This document shows, piece by piece, positions 19,540 to 27,345 of a stretch of DNA of 64,000 nucleotides (the first letter of the stretch is position 1; each line of letters opens with the position of its first letter). The stretch covers positions 124,001 through 188,000 of the forward strand of contig VAFM01000002.1 of the NCBI GenBank assembly GCA_005768725.1, read 5' to 3'. Source of the DNA: Blastochloris viridis. Its GTDB lineage: Bacteria > Pseudomonadota > Alphaproteobacteria > UBA2136 > UBA6156. The notes below the pieces were generated by a model. The model worked only from the letters and a program-made list of their open reading frames with translations. It had not been told where the DNA came from and ran no database searches. Both the position numbers and the translations under genes were made by a program.

Positions 19540-20778
19540 TTAGAGGCTCACTACAAGGCTCGCATTGGTCCCACCAAACCCAAAGGAGTTGGAAAGCACA
19601 GCCTTCATCCCCTCAACCTTACGCGGCGCATTACGGACCAGATCCAGACCCTCAACGCTCGGAGTCTCCAGATTCACCGTATGCGGCAACGTCTGGGTTT
19701 CCAAAGCCTTCAGAGAGATCACCGCCTCAATAGCACCGGCCGCACCCAGCAGGTGACCGGTCGCGCCCTTGGTAGAGCTCACCGGCACAGCCGTCCCGAA
19801 CATCGCCGCCAGCGCAGCCCCTTCCAGATCATCCCCCATCGGGGTGCTGGTAGCGTGGGCGTTCACGTAACCGATATCAGTTACCTGCAAGCCGCCATCC
19901 TCCAGCGCCAGCTTCATGGCACGGCCACTGCCCTTGCCGTCGGCCAGCGTCATATGGCCTGCGTCAGCCGTCTGGCCAAATCCGGCGATCTTACCCAGAA
20001 TCTTCGCGCCACGCGCCTTGGCATGAGCTTCACTTTCCAGCACCAGTACCGCAGCCCCTTCGCTCAGCAGAAAACCGTCACGGTCTTTGTCAAACGGACG
20101 GCTGGCCTTCTCCGGGGTGTCATTAAAGCCCATCGAAAGCGCCTTCATGCTGGCAAAACCACCCATGCTGGTCGGGCAGACGGTCGCTTCGGCACCACCG
20201 ACAACCACCAGATCCGCCTCACCATATTCAATCATGCGCTTGCCCCAGCCAATGGCATGCGCACTGGTGGCGCAGGCACTTACGGGGCAGATATTCGGGC
20301 CCTGCAGGCCATACAGAATACTTGCCTGACCGGCCAGCATGTTCGGCAACATGGCGGGGATGAAGAACGGCGAAATACGGCTCGGCCCACGGCTGGTCAC
20401 CACATCCTTGGCATCTTCAATGCTGCTCAGGCCCCCAATACCGGTCCCCAGCACCACACCCATGCGCTGACGCGCCTCTTCCGGCATGTCCTTCACATTC
20501 AGCAAACCGGCCTGCGCCATGGCTTCACGTACGGCAGCCAGGCCCAACAAAATAAAGCGGTCGCACTTCTTGTAGTCTTTCACGTCCAAGCCAGTCGCGG
20601 CAGGGTCAAAACCCTTCACCTCACCCGCCACACGGCAGGCATAGGCGCTGGCATCAAAGTGCGTAATGGGCCCGATGCCGGTCTTACCCGCCATCAGTCC
20701 ATCCCAAAGTTGGCCTACATCAAGGCCAAGGGGGCTTACAGCCCCCATTCCCGTTACAACAACAGTGTGTTTGGCCAT
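19540..20778 (-). CDS. fabF: Beta-ketoacyl-ACP synthase II
   Basis: A 412-residue condensing enzyme of type II fatty acid synthesis, joining malonyl-ACP to acyl-ACP. The Cys-His-His triad is visible: Cys about 168 in SACATSAHA, His about 307 in NAHATSTP and His about 343 in GATGHLLG. The N-terminus VVVTGMGAVSPLG is the family start. The ATG at 20778 has AAGGA 9 nt upstream. A 160-bp gap holding a long hairpin repeat separates it from acpP, so its expression relative to acpP may depend on that element. Confidence 0.96.
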   Translation of the reverse strand: MAKHTVVVTGMGAVSPLGLDVGQLWDGLMAGKTGIGPITHFDASAYACRVAGEVKGFDPAATGLDVKDYKKCDRFILLGLAAVREAMAQAGLLNVKDMPEEARQRMGVVLGTGIGGLSSIEDAKDVVTSRGPSRISPFFIPAMLPNMLAGQASILYGLQGPNICPVSACATSAHAIGWGKRMIEYGEADLVVVGGAEATVCPTSMGGFASMKALSMGFNDTPEKASRPFDKDRDGFLLSEGAAVLVLESEAHAKARGAKILGKIAGFGQTADAGHMTLADGKGSGRAMKLALEDGGLQVTDIGYVNAHATSTPMGDDLEGAALAAMFGTAVPVSSTKGATGHLLGAAGAIEAVISLKALETQTLPHTVNLETPSVEGLDLVRNAPRKVEGMKAVLSNSFGFGGTNASLVVSL

Positions 20779-20810
20779 GAATAATTTCCTTAACTTACTA
20801 CGAAGACTGG

Positions 20811-20938
20811 AAAAATTCGCTGAGACGAGGTGGTTTTTGATTTTCTCCGCAGATGCGAGCACCGTAAGTGTACAAATCAGTACATGCGGAGCGCAGCATC
20901 AAGGAAAAATCAAAAAGCGCCCGTCTCAGCGAATTTTT
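20811..20938. repeat. Long hairpin repeat, family B, copy 1
   Basis: The outer stem is a perfect 17-bp inverted repeat (AAAAATTCGCTGAGACG at 20811-20827 and its complement at 20922-20938). An inner 11-bp stem (TTTTTGATTTT at 20834-20844) pairs with 20906-20916. Further inside GATGC/GCATC, CCG/CGG and the apical TGTAC/GTACA can pair. CTCCGC (20845-20850) and GCGGAG (20886-20891) could also pair, crossing GATGC/GCATC. It fills the acpP-fabF gap and touches the acpP stop codon. A close copy is at 22512-22637. Confidence 0.9.
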
Positions 20939-21183
20939 TAGGCAGCGGCAGACGCGTTTTCGACGTAGTCGATCGCGTTCTTGACGGTCAGAATACCTTC
21001 AGCGTCAGAGTCCGGAATTTCGATACCGAATTCGTCTTCCAGAGCCATAACCAGCTGTACGGTATCAAGGCTGTCGGCGCCAAGGTCATCAACGAAGTTA
21101 GCGGTTTCAACCACTTTACCTTCATCAACACCAAGGTTTTCTACCACCAGTTGCTTAACGCGGCTTGCGATATCGTCGGCCAT
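20938..21183 (-). CDS. acpP: Acyl carrier protein
   Basis: An 81-residue acidic four-helix carrier protein of fatty acid synthesis. The phosphopantetheine attachment serine is S38 in GADSLD. NFVDDLGADSLDTVQLVMAL and FGIEIPDSDAEGILTV are the classic helix II and III region. It begins MADDIASRVKQLV after a GGAAAG-type ribosome-binding site. The stop codon lies at the base of a long hairpin repeat, which follows at once and precedes fabF. Confidence 0.98.
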   Translation of the reverse strand: MADDIASRVKQLVVENLGVDEGKVVETANFVDDLGADSLDTVQLVMALEDEFGIEIPDSDAEGILTVKNAIDYVENASAAA

Positions 21184-21270
21184 CCTGAATTCACTTTCCT
21201 TAAATTTCGTACCGACATGGTTAGCCTAAGGCCACCCTTTTGGCAAGACGTTACTAATATTATGTATTCA

Positions 21271-21963
21271 TTACATGTTTCGCTGAATGACGTCCAAAGT
21301 CAACCGGCGCGCCACAAGCGCCACCCCCGGGTCATAGGTCACACCGTCGTCGCGGTTGAAGCCGTGATCAGCCTCATACACCTGCACCTGCGCAGCCGGA
21401 TGATAGCGTTTCAGGGCTTCCACAGCCTCATCCAGCGGGATGTACTGGTCCTGTTCAGCCAGATGAATCAGGGTCGCGCACGTCGGCTGAGCCTCTGCCG
21501 TGAGCTTGGCCAACTGCCCACCATAATAGCTTACACAAGCAGCAACATCTTTCAGATGACTGGCCCCCATGTAGGCCACGCTGCCGCCCCAGCAGTAACC
21601 GCACAGGGCGACGTTCAGCTTCTGCCCACGGCCCCAGGCAATGCAGGCTTCCAGCATACCCAGAATATCCGCGCGTTCGGTCGCTTCAATCAAACGACGC
21701 GCTTCATCCAGGCCCTTTTTATTGATCGGCAGCACAACCCCTTCCGGCGTCCCCAGCGCAAATGCCAGCATGGCAGGCGCAATCGCCACATAACCTTGCC
21801 CTGCAAAATCCTCGCACACACGTTTAATGTGCGCGGTCACACCAAAAGCTTCGTGCAGAACCACAACGCAACCCTTCGGCTCACCGGCAAACTCACCCTG
21901 TGGGCGCGCCACGTGTCCAACAAATTCCTTACCGGTACCTGTCGTCAAAGTTACCATTTCCAT
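21271..21963 (-). CDS. Dienelactone hydrolase family protein
   Basis: A 230-residue alpha/beta hydrolase with a cysteine nucleophile in GYCWGG (C124), Asp172 in AEQDQYIP and His200 in EADHGF, the Cys-Asp-His triad of the dienelactone hydrolase family. The N-terminal [13 protein letters not shown] is the family's first strand and oxyanion loop. Many such proteins are not in aromatic degradation pathways, and here no such genes are near, so the natural substrate is unknown. It lies alone upstream of acpP on the same strand. Confidence 0.88.
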
Positions 21964-22121
21964 ACAAAACCCTTCAAATTAAGCTCAGCGGCACCTTGCA
22001 CCGCCCTCTCTGGGTTGACAACCCCCCTCGCCGCAGGCCATACCGCTGCCTAGCAAATAAGCATACACATCTTTACGTAACTTACTTATACGGCTCCCGC
22101 AGCCGATACACCGGAGGAACC

Positions 22122-22433
22122 ATGACGACCCGGAAATTTATCGAGTTTAAAACCCTCGAGATCATCACGACGACGACGCATACTTATATCCGTGCCGATG
22201 AAAAGCTCTCCAACAAGCTGAATCCCGTTCAGATTCGCGAAGCCCATGTCAGAATCGTTAAGCATTTTGGAATCGACGGTATTCCGGCCAACGCCGAAAC
22301 ATCGCTCCAGATTGCCATCGCGGTCGAGACGGCACTTCGTACCAAGGAGGCCGCCACACAAGGGAGCTTTTGCATCCACGCCAGTATGGCACGTCACAAT
22401 ATAACACCTCTTCCAGTAGCGGCCGCTGCCTGA
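22122..22433 (+). CDS. Small hypothetical protein
   Basis: A 103-residue protein starting at the ATG after GGAGG (6-nt spacing). It has no signal peptide or membrane helix; residues about 40-85 ([28 protein letters not shown]) look helical. I do not recognise it. It is a lone plus-strand gene inside the minus-strand fatty acid cluster and ends at a symmetric terminator next to the second family B hairpin. Confidence 0.6.
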
Positions 22434-22455
22434 AAGGATGACTAGCGTACCAACG

Positions 22456-22482
22456 AAAAAGGCTCCTCACGGAGCCTTTTCT
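22456..22482. terminator. Bidirectional terminator
   Basis: AAAAAGGCTCC-TCAC-GGAGCCTTTT ends the small plus-strand gene and can also act on the fabG transcript. Confidence 0.82.
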
Positions 22483-22511
22483 CGTTTTATAAATAGCCAT
22501 CCGAAGAACCG

Positions 22512-22637
22512 GAATTCGCTGAGACGCGGTGATTTTTGATTTTCTCCGCTGATGCGAGCACCGTAAGTGTACAAGGTCGGTACATGCGGAGCGCAGCATC
22601 AAGGAAAAATCAAAAAGCGCCCGTCTCAGTAGAATTC
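22512..22637. repeat. Long hairpin repeat, family B, copy 2
   Basis: Nearly identical to copy 1 at 20811-20938 over the whole element. The outer stem is GAATTC-GCTGAGACG (22512-22526) with its 3' complement at 22622-22637, interrupted by a small bulge. The 3' half from GTACATGCGG to CGTCTCAG is the same as in copy 1. The apical loop changes from AAATCA to AAGGTCG while TGTAC/GTACA is kept. It lies just downstream of the fabG stop. Confidence 0.9.
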
Positions 22638-22656
22638 AATTCCAGAGCCACAAACC

Positions 22657-23379
22657 TTAAACGTACATACCGCCATTTACATGCAGAGTAGTACCGGTCA
22701 CGTAACCCGCTTCCTTACTCGCCAAAAACGCCACAGCCGACGCAATATCCGCAGCCTCACCAAAACGCTGGGCCGGAATCTGCTTCACAAACGCTTCCTT
22801 CAGGTTCTCCGGAATCACCGCGGTCATGTCGGTGTTGATAAAGCCCGGTGCTACCGCATTCACGGTCACACCCTTGCGGGCGGTTTCCTTGGCCAGTGCC
22901 TTGGTAAAGCCACCCAGCGCGCTCTTGGCTGTCACGTAGTTGGTTTGGCCTACGTTGCCCATGTGGGCCACAATGCTGGTCATGTTAATAATGCGGCCAT
23001 GCCCCTTGGCCATCATGCCCGGCAGCAGGGCACGGCTCAGGGCCACAACGCGGCTTACGTTCACCAGCATCACGTCATCCCACTGGTTCTGACCTTGGCG
23101 AACAAACAGGGTGTCGCGGGTAATACCGGCATTGTTTACCAGAATATCAATCTCACCGGCTTCGGCCACGATCTTCTCCACACAGCCGTCTTCCAGCAGG
23201 TTGGCGGCAATGCCCTTCACACCCATTTCGCTGGCCGCCTTCTGCACGGTTTCATCGCTGCTGCCATGGATGATCACTTCCGCCCCATGGGCCTTCAACA
23301 TCTCAGCGGTCGCGCGGCCAATACCGCGGCTACCGCCGGTTACCAATGCACGCATACCGGTCAAATCACCAAAAGCCAT
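22657..23379 (-). CDS. fabG: 3-oxoacyl-ACP reductase
   Basis: A 240-residue short-chain dehydrogenase that reduces 3-oxoacyl-ACP with NADPH. TGGSRGIG (14-21) binds the cofactor, NNAG is at 82-85, and the catalytic Ser135, Tyr148 and Lys152 (YVTAK) are present. The C-terminal VTGTTLHVNGGMYV is typical of FabG. The ATG at 23379 is chosen for AAGGA 9 nt upstream and the family N-terminus. It is in the fab cluster, downstream of fabD and a MAPEG gene. Confidence 0.95.
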   Translation of the reverse strand: MAFGDLTGMRALVTGGSRGIGRATAEMLKAHGAEVIIHGSSDETVQKAASEMGVKGIAANLLEDGCVEKIVAEAGEIDILVNNAGITRDTLFVRQGQNQWDDVMLVNVSRVVALSRALLPGMMAKGHGRIINMTSIVAHMGNVGQTNYVTAKSALGGFTKALAKETARKGVTVNAVAPGFINTDMTAVIPENLKEAFVKQIPAQRFGEAADIASAVAFLASKEAGYVTGTTLHVNGGMYV

Positions 23380-23490
23380 CCTGAAATTCCTTCTTTTAAG
23401 TCGCTGTTCTTGTTTCGTGAAAACTATCGGGGCCATTTGTACCAGCCCTTCTCCGGGCGTCAACCGCTCCGCACGCAGCGCACAAAAGCC

Positions 23491-23515
23491 AAAAGGGCCT
23501 TCCTAAAGGCCCTTT
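23491..23515 (-). terminator. Terminator between the MAPEG gene and fabG
   Basis: AAAGGGCCTT and AAGGCCCTTT around a short loop. It lies after the MAPEG gene on the minus strand, so fabG probably has its own promoter in the following 110 bp. Confidence 0.7.
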
Positions 23516-23533
23516 CCCTAACCTGCCATGCGG

Positions 23534-23926
23534 TTAGTAGAAGCTCGCACGCGGCCCCCACAGCGGCAAAGTGAACATAGCAACGTTCAGAATCATCGCC
23601 AGAGCCCACAGCGCACTGCGCTCACGCGGCATGTCTTTCAAATAGGCATAAATATAGCCACATCGTACCAGCAGCCATCCACCCGCCAGCAGGTTCAATA
23701 CCCAACTGGCGGCGCCGCCCTGCACGGCCACCAGCACGGCCGCGGCAAAAATGGGGAACGCTTCAAAGCTGTTCAGATGCGCATTGTACGCCCGCTTCTG
23801 GCGCCCTTCAGCCAGCGCATAATTATCGCGCGGCTTGGCATTATCAAACTTCGCCCCACGCGCAATCTGCACCACGCTGTACGGCATCAGCGCCGCCAAT
23901 AAAATAAACCAGTAAACCAATAACAT
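23534..23926 (-). CDS. MAPEG family membrane protein
   Basis: A 130-residue protein with four predicted membrane helices (about 2-20, 58-76, 78-95, 106-124). RGAKFDNAKPRD after helix 1 and NSFEAFPIFAAAVL with the conserved E and FP fit the MAPEG superfamily, which includes membrane glutathione transferases and uncharacterised bacterial relatives. The substrate is unknown. It lies between fabD and fabG, ending at a terminator. Confidence 0.85.
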   Translation of the reverse strand: MLLVYWFILLAALMPYSVVQIARGAKFDNAKPRDNYALAEGRQKRAYNAHLNSFEAFPIFAAAVLVAVQGGAASWVLNLLAGGWLLVRCGYIYAYLKDMPRERSALWALAMILNVAMFTLPLWGPRASFY

Positions 23927-23989
23927 ATCCGTAGTCCTTCTTGTTATAACAAAACGCCCCGTAGGGCGCTCTGTTCCAGATGCACTCTC

Positions 23990-24925
23990 TTAAAGAGTTG
24001 CCACCCAGGCATCGACCTCGGCACGGTTGCTCAAGCTTACTCCGCTTAAACGCGCATCGCAACGAGACGCCATCCCGGTGAGAACCTTACCAACCCCCAG
24101 TTCAACAACCTGTTCAACGCCCTGCTCGGCCATGAACATCATGGTTTCGCGCCAGCGTACACGCTCGGTCACCTGCGCCACCAAACCTTCGGTAACCTCA
24201 GCGGCCGCCTGTACACCCGTAGCCTTTACGTTCATCACGCACGGCACACTCAGGTCGCGCAGCGGATGACTCTTCAAAAAGTCACGCACCTCACCCGCCG
24301 CACCAGTCATCACCGGCGTATGGAACGGCCCGCTCACATTCAGGCGCAACGCACGCTTGGCACCAGCGGCCTTGGCGGCCTCTTCGGCTTTCTCAAGCGC
24401 CACCACCGGCCCACTGAAAATCGCCTGACCCGGGCTATTATCATTGGCAAACACCACACCAGACTCACGCGCCACCTTATCCGCCACATCAGCTTCAAGA
24501 CCCAGAATCGCACTCATGCTGCCCCTGCTACTAAGAGTGTCGCCGCAGTCACGCATGGCTTCGCCGCGCAAGCGCACCAACTTCACAGCCGTTTCAAAGT
24601 CCATTCCACCTGCCGCCGCCACAGCGGTATACTCACCCAGGCTGTGCCCGGCCACAAACGCCGCCATCTCGGCCACACTCTTGCCGGACTGACACTTCAG
24701 GTACTCCAAAGCCACCAAACCCGTTACCAGCAGCGCCGGTTGGGCATTCTCGGTCTGGGTCAGCACGGCGGCATCCTCGCCCCACATCAGCTTGGTCAAA
24801 CCGAAGCCCAACGCGTCATCGGCCTGTTCAAACAGTTCCTTGGCAAAGGCTTCTTCGGCAAAATCCTTGCCCATTCCGGGCACCTGGCTCCCCTGACCGG
24901 GGAAGACTAAACTCAGCTTTTTCAT
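23990..24925 (-). CDS. fabD: Malonyl-CoA:ACP transacylase
   Basis: A 311-residue enzyme that loads malonate onto acyl carrier protein. FPGQGSQ is at residues 8-14 and the catalytic Ser95 is in GHSLGEY; the partner histidine is in GPFHTPVM near 203. The ATG at 24925 gives the family start MKKLSLVFPGQGSQ. It heads the minus-strand fab cluster, divergent from rpsF. Confidence 0.96.
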   Translation of the reverse strand: MKKLSLVFPGQGSQVPGMGKDFAEEAFAKELFEQADDALGFGLTKLMWGEDAAVLTQTENAQPALLVTGLVALEYLKCQSGKSVAEMAAFVAGHSLGEYTAVAAAGGMDFETAVKLVRLRGEAMRDCGDTLSSRGSMSAILGLEADVADKVARESGVVFANDNSPGQAIFSGPVVALEKAEEAAKAAGAKRALRLNVSGPFHTPVMTGAAGEVRDFLKSHPLRDLSVPCVMNVKATGVQAAAEVTEGLVAQVTERVRWRETMMFMAEQGVEQVVELGVGKVLTGMASRCDARLSGVSLSNRAEVDAWVATL

Positions 24926-24976
24926 GCCCAAAGCTCTTGCATAGTTAACAAAAACATGCAATACGCCAGCCACAAC

Positions 24977-25010
24977 CTTGGTCACGCAAGTGGCCGTAAC
25001 GGGTCCCAAG
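24977..25010 (+). promoter_or_regulatory. Possible ribosomal protein leader before rpsF
   Basis: CTTGG and CCAAG frame an inner hairpin GGTCAC-GCAA-GTGGCC, with CCG and CGGG in the 3' strand. A hairpin with a CCG element upstream of rpsF is what the S6:S18 leader motif would look like, but I could not confirm the match. Confidence 0.3.
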
Positions 25011-25062
25011 TCTGGTTCAAATCAGGCGTAAGTCCCACTAACCAAGAGGAAAGATGCACGCT

Positions 25063-25425
25063 ATGGCGTTCTACGAACTCACCTACATCATCCGCCCGGA
25101 CGTTCCGACCACTCAGGTCGAAGTCGTTGCAGGCAAAGTGGCCGACCTTGTGAAGAAGCACAAAGGTAAGGTCGTGAAGACCGAACAATGGGGTCTGCGC
25201 ACCCTGTCCTACCCGATCAAGAAGCACCGCAAAGGTTACTACACCATGAGCGGCCTGAGCCTGTCCGGCCAGGAAGCCATCAACGACATCGAATACCAGC
25301 TCAAGCTTGCCGATGACGTGATCCGCTTCATGACCATCAAGGTAGACGACATCAGCAAAGAGCCGTCCGCCATGCTGAAGGCCAAAAACCGTATGGATGA
25401 CGCCGAAGCCGGCGCCTCCGCCTAA
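25063..25425 (+). CDS. rpsF: 30S ribosomal protein S6
   Basis: A 120-residue S6 starting MAFYELTYIIRPD. The S6 fold signature is seen in RTLSYPIKKHRKGYY and the later strand-helix pattern. S6 pairs with S18 in the 30S platform. An in-frame ATG 9 nt upstream (25054) is only 3 nt from the AGAGGA site, so the ATG at 25063, which matches the family N-terminus, is preferred, though its spacing is long. rpsR and rplI follow, the usual S6-S18-L9 operon. Confidence 0.94.
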   Translation: MAFYELTYIIRPDVPTTQVEVVAGKVADLVKKHKGKVVKTEQWGLRTLSYPIKKHRKGYYTMSGLSLSGQEAINDIEYQLKLADDVIRFMTIKVDDISKEPSAMLKAKNRMDDAEAGASA

Positions 25426-25453
25426 TTCAGTTCTAAAGTAAAGGATTCACATC

Positions 25454-25882
25454 ATGGCTATGGAACAACCCCGTAAGCGCGGCGAAAAGACTGAACGTAA
25501 GTCCCGCGACGAATTCCGCACCGGCGGTAAGTACACCCCCAAGCTGCTTGGTAAGGCTTACTTCCAACGCCGTCGTGGCTGCCCCTTCAGCGGCCCGAAG
25601 GCTCCGAAGATCGACTACAAGGACGTACGCCTGCTGGGCAAGTACCTGTCCGAGTACGGCAAGATCCTGCCGCGCCACATTACTGGCGTATGCGCTGAAA
25701 AGCAACGCGAACTGACCCAGGCCATCAAGCGCGCCCGTATGCTCGCTCTGCTGCCCTACACCGTTAAGTTCGACCCGCAGAACGACCGTCCGGCCCGCAC
25801 TCCGCGTGGTCCGCGTGAAGGTCGTGAACCGCGCGAACCCCGCGAACCGCGTGCTGAAGCCAGCACCGAAGCCGCTGAATAG
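25454..25882 (+). CDS. rpsR: 30S ribosomal protein S18 with long tails
   Basis: Residues about 40-100 are a normal S18 core: RRRGCPFSG, IDYKDVRLLGKYLSEYGKI and LPRHITGVCAEKQRELTQAI. At 142 residues it is nearly twice the usual S18 length. The extra parts are a basic N-terminus of about 38 residues and an Arg/Glu/Pro-rich C-terminus with GREPREPREPRAE. AAGGA lies 9 nt before the ATG. The tails are probably disordered; whether they are kept on the ribosome is unknown. Confidence 0.93.
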   Translation: MAMEQPRKRGEKTERKSRDEFRTGGKYTPKLLGKAYFQRRRGCPFSGPKAPKIDYKDVRLLGKYLSEYGKILPRHITGVCAEKQRELTQAIKRARMLALLPYTVKFDPQNDRPARTPRGPREGREPREPREPRAEASTEAAE

Positions 25883-25909
25883 TCGGTAGAGAGAAAGGAA
25901 TAAATCATC

Positions 25910-26368
25910 ATGGCAAACATGCAAGTTATTCTGCTGGAAGCCCTCCAGGGCGTCGGCAAAATCGGCGACACCGTGCGCGTGAAGGGCGGCTTTGCCCGCA
26001 ACTTCCTGCTGCCGCGTGGCAAGGCTCTGGTAGCAACCAAGTCCAACACCGAAAAGTTCAACGCCCAGAAGGCCGAACTGGAAGCCAAGTCCGCTGCCGC
26101 CAAGTCGGCTGCTGAAAAGAAGGCTGCCGAACTGGAAGGCGTTAAGCTGGAACTGTCCCGTTTCGCCTCCGAAACCGGCCAGCTCTACGGTAGCGTTAAG
26201 GCGAAAGACCTGGTGTCCGAGCTGTCCGCCAAGGGCATCAAGGTCAGCGCATCCGAGATCCTGATCGCCAACCCGCTCAAGGAAGTCGGCGAAACCAGCA
26301 TCCGTGTGGCTCTGCACCCGGAAGTGATCATCACCGTTCCGGTGACCATCACCCGCCAAAGCGCCTAA
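25910..26368 (+). CDS. rplI: 50S ribosomal protein L9
   Basis: A 152-residue L9 with the N-terminal domain MQVILLEALQGVGKIGD, VKGGFARNFLLPRGKA, then the long connecting helix rich in Ala/Lys/Glu (residues about 50-80) and the C-terminal domain ending IRVALHPEVIITVPV. It binds 23S rRNA at the L1 stalk base. It closes the S6-S18-L9 operon and is followed by a strong terminator. Confidence 0.97.
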   Translation: MANMQVILLEALQGVGKIGDTVRVKGGFARNFLLPRGKALVATKSNTEKFNAQKAELEAKSAAAKSAAEKKAAELEGVKLELSRFASETGQLYGSVKAKDLVSELSAKGIKVSASEILIANPLKEVGETSIRVALHPEVIITVPVTITRQSA

Positions 26369-26382
26369 GCCTAGGTACTTAC

Positions 26383-26408
26383 AAAAAACCCGCTCCGGCG
26401 GGTTTTTT
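26383..26408 (+). terminator. Terminator of the rpsF-rpsR-rplI operon
   Basis: AAAAAACCCGC-TCCG-GCGGGTTTTTT, directly after rplI. Confidence 0.9.
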
Positions 26409-26479
26409 GCTGTTCTGTCGCTGTCTTATGCTAATGTACATCCATTCCTGAAACACCCTCATCATTGTCGGAGGACGAC

Positions 26480-26665
26480 ATGACACTCTCCCATTTGGAA
26501 TTGAATCAAAAGCGCCGCAGCGCCATCGCCAGACTGCTGGACGCGTCGCCAGCCGATCGCCCGGCCTTGCTGAGCGAAATACAGCACCTGTCCGCCAATT
26601 CTGTCGCAAAGCTCAAAAGGCCACCACCACTACTACCCCGGATAGTACTCTGTAAAACACGCTAA
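26480..26665 (+). CDS. Small hypothetical protein
   Basis: A 61-residue protein starting at the ATG at 26480, which has GGAGG 5 nt upstream; an earlier ATG at 26465 lacks this support. It begins MTLSHLELNQKRRSAIARLL, a helical basic start, and ends in a short basic tail. It has no recognised family. It is bounded by terminators on both sides, so it is an independent unit. Confidence 0.5.
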   Translation: MTLSHLELNQKRRSAIARLLDASPADRPALLSEIQHLSANSVAKLKRPPPLLPRIVLCKTR

Positions 26666-26673
26666 ATATAACT

Positions 26674-26700
26674 AAAACCCCGCCGCTTCGGCGGGTTTTT
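26674..26700 (+). terminator. Rho-independent terminator
   Basis: CCCGCC-GCTTC-GGCGGG followed by TTTTT, after the 61-residue gene. Confidence 0.85.
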
Positions 26701-26774
26701 GCTTGCAAACTGCCCGAGAGAGGATTAGCAGTAGAACGTTACTAGAAGACTCTTACGACCATTAGGAGGACAAT

Positions 26775-27197
26775 TTGCACGTTTCCATTCACACCGGCCG
26801 TAACAAGCAGCCGAAAAGAACCCGCAAAACATTGCGTCCCGCGGCTGCCAATTCCGGCCAGAAAAAACTGCCACATTACGTGCAGGCCGAACTTCAGAAA
26901 GATGCCGAAAAGGCGGAGCGTTTGCTCCAGCAGAAGGAGCTTGAAAGCCGGAACTATAATTTCGAAGCGGAAGTCGCCGAACTCGCCACGCTGAAATTCA
27001 GCAAGCATACGCCCCTCACGGCCGCGACCGAGGCACACCAGCGCCTCAATAAGGCGATCGACTTCTTCAACGACAACGCCATCGGCTATCAGCACCTCGC
27101 AGCCGACATCAAGCGTATGAAATGCCTCCGCGCCAAGTACAAGCTCCGGCTCGAAGCCAGTTCGGCTCCGCAGGGCCAGCTCGACGAAGCGGCGTAA
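26775..27197 (+). CDS. Hypothetical coiled-coil-like protein, TTG start
   Basis: A 140-residue, strongly charged protein, helical and probably partly coiled coil over about 35-75 (LQKDAEKAERLLQQKELESR). It starts at TTG: AGGAGG sits 5 nt before it and no ATG is nearby. The N-terminus is basic (TGRNKQPKRTRKTLR), suggesting nucleic acid contact. I do not recognise the family. It precedes dnaB but is separated by a terminator. Confidence 0.65.
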   Translation: MHVSIHTGRNKQPKRTRKTLRPAAANSGQKKLPHYVQAELQKDAEKAERLLQQKELESRNYNFEAEVAELATLKFSKHTPLTAATEAHQRLNKAIDFFNDNAIGYQHLAADIKRMKCLRAKYKLRLEASSAPQGQLDEAA

Positions 27198-27233
27198 CCT
27201 ATCCCTTTTGTACCGCGTACCGGTACTGCGTAC

Positions 27234-27263
27234 GGGCCACCTTCACGGTGGCCCATTTTTTTT
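27234..27263 (+). terminator. Rho-independent terminator
   Basis: GGGCCACC-TTCAC-GGTGGCCC then a run of T, after the coiled-coil-like gene. Confidence 0.88.
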
Positions 27264-27345
27264 ATGCAGATTGTGGATAACCCTGTGGGCAAGTTTGGAC
27301 TCTTTCCCCTAGCCCCCAAGCCCCACAGCCCTCTATAGTGCATCC

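Noticed and set aside
19147..20784. Plus-strand open frame of 545 codons
   Set aside because: Antisense to fabF, with shadow-type composition and no domain pattern; it also overlaps the well-supported small gene at 19226.
25010..25030. TTCAAATC resembling a tRNA T-loop
   Set aside because: No acceptor or anticodon stems can be formed around it; it is in the rpsF leader.
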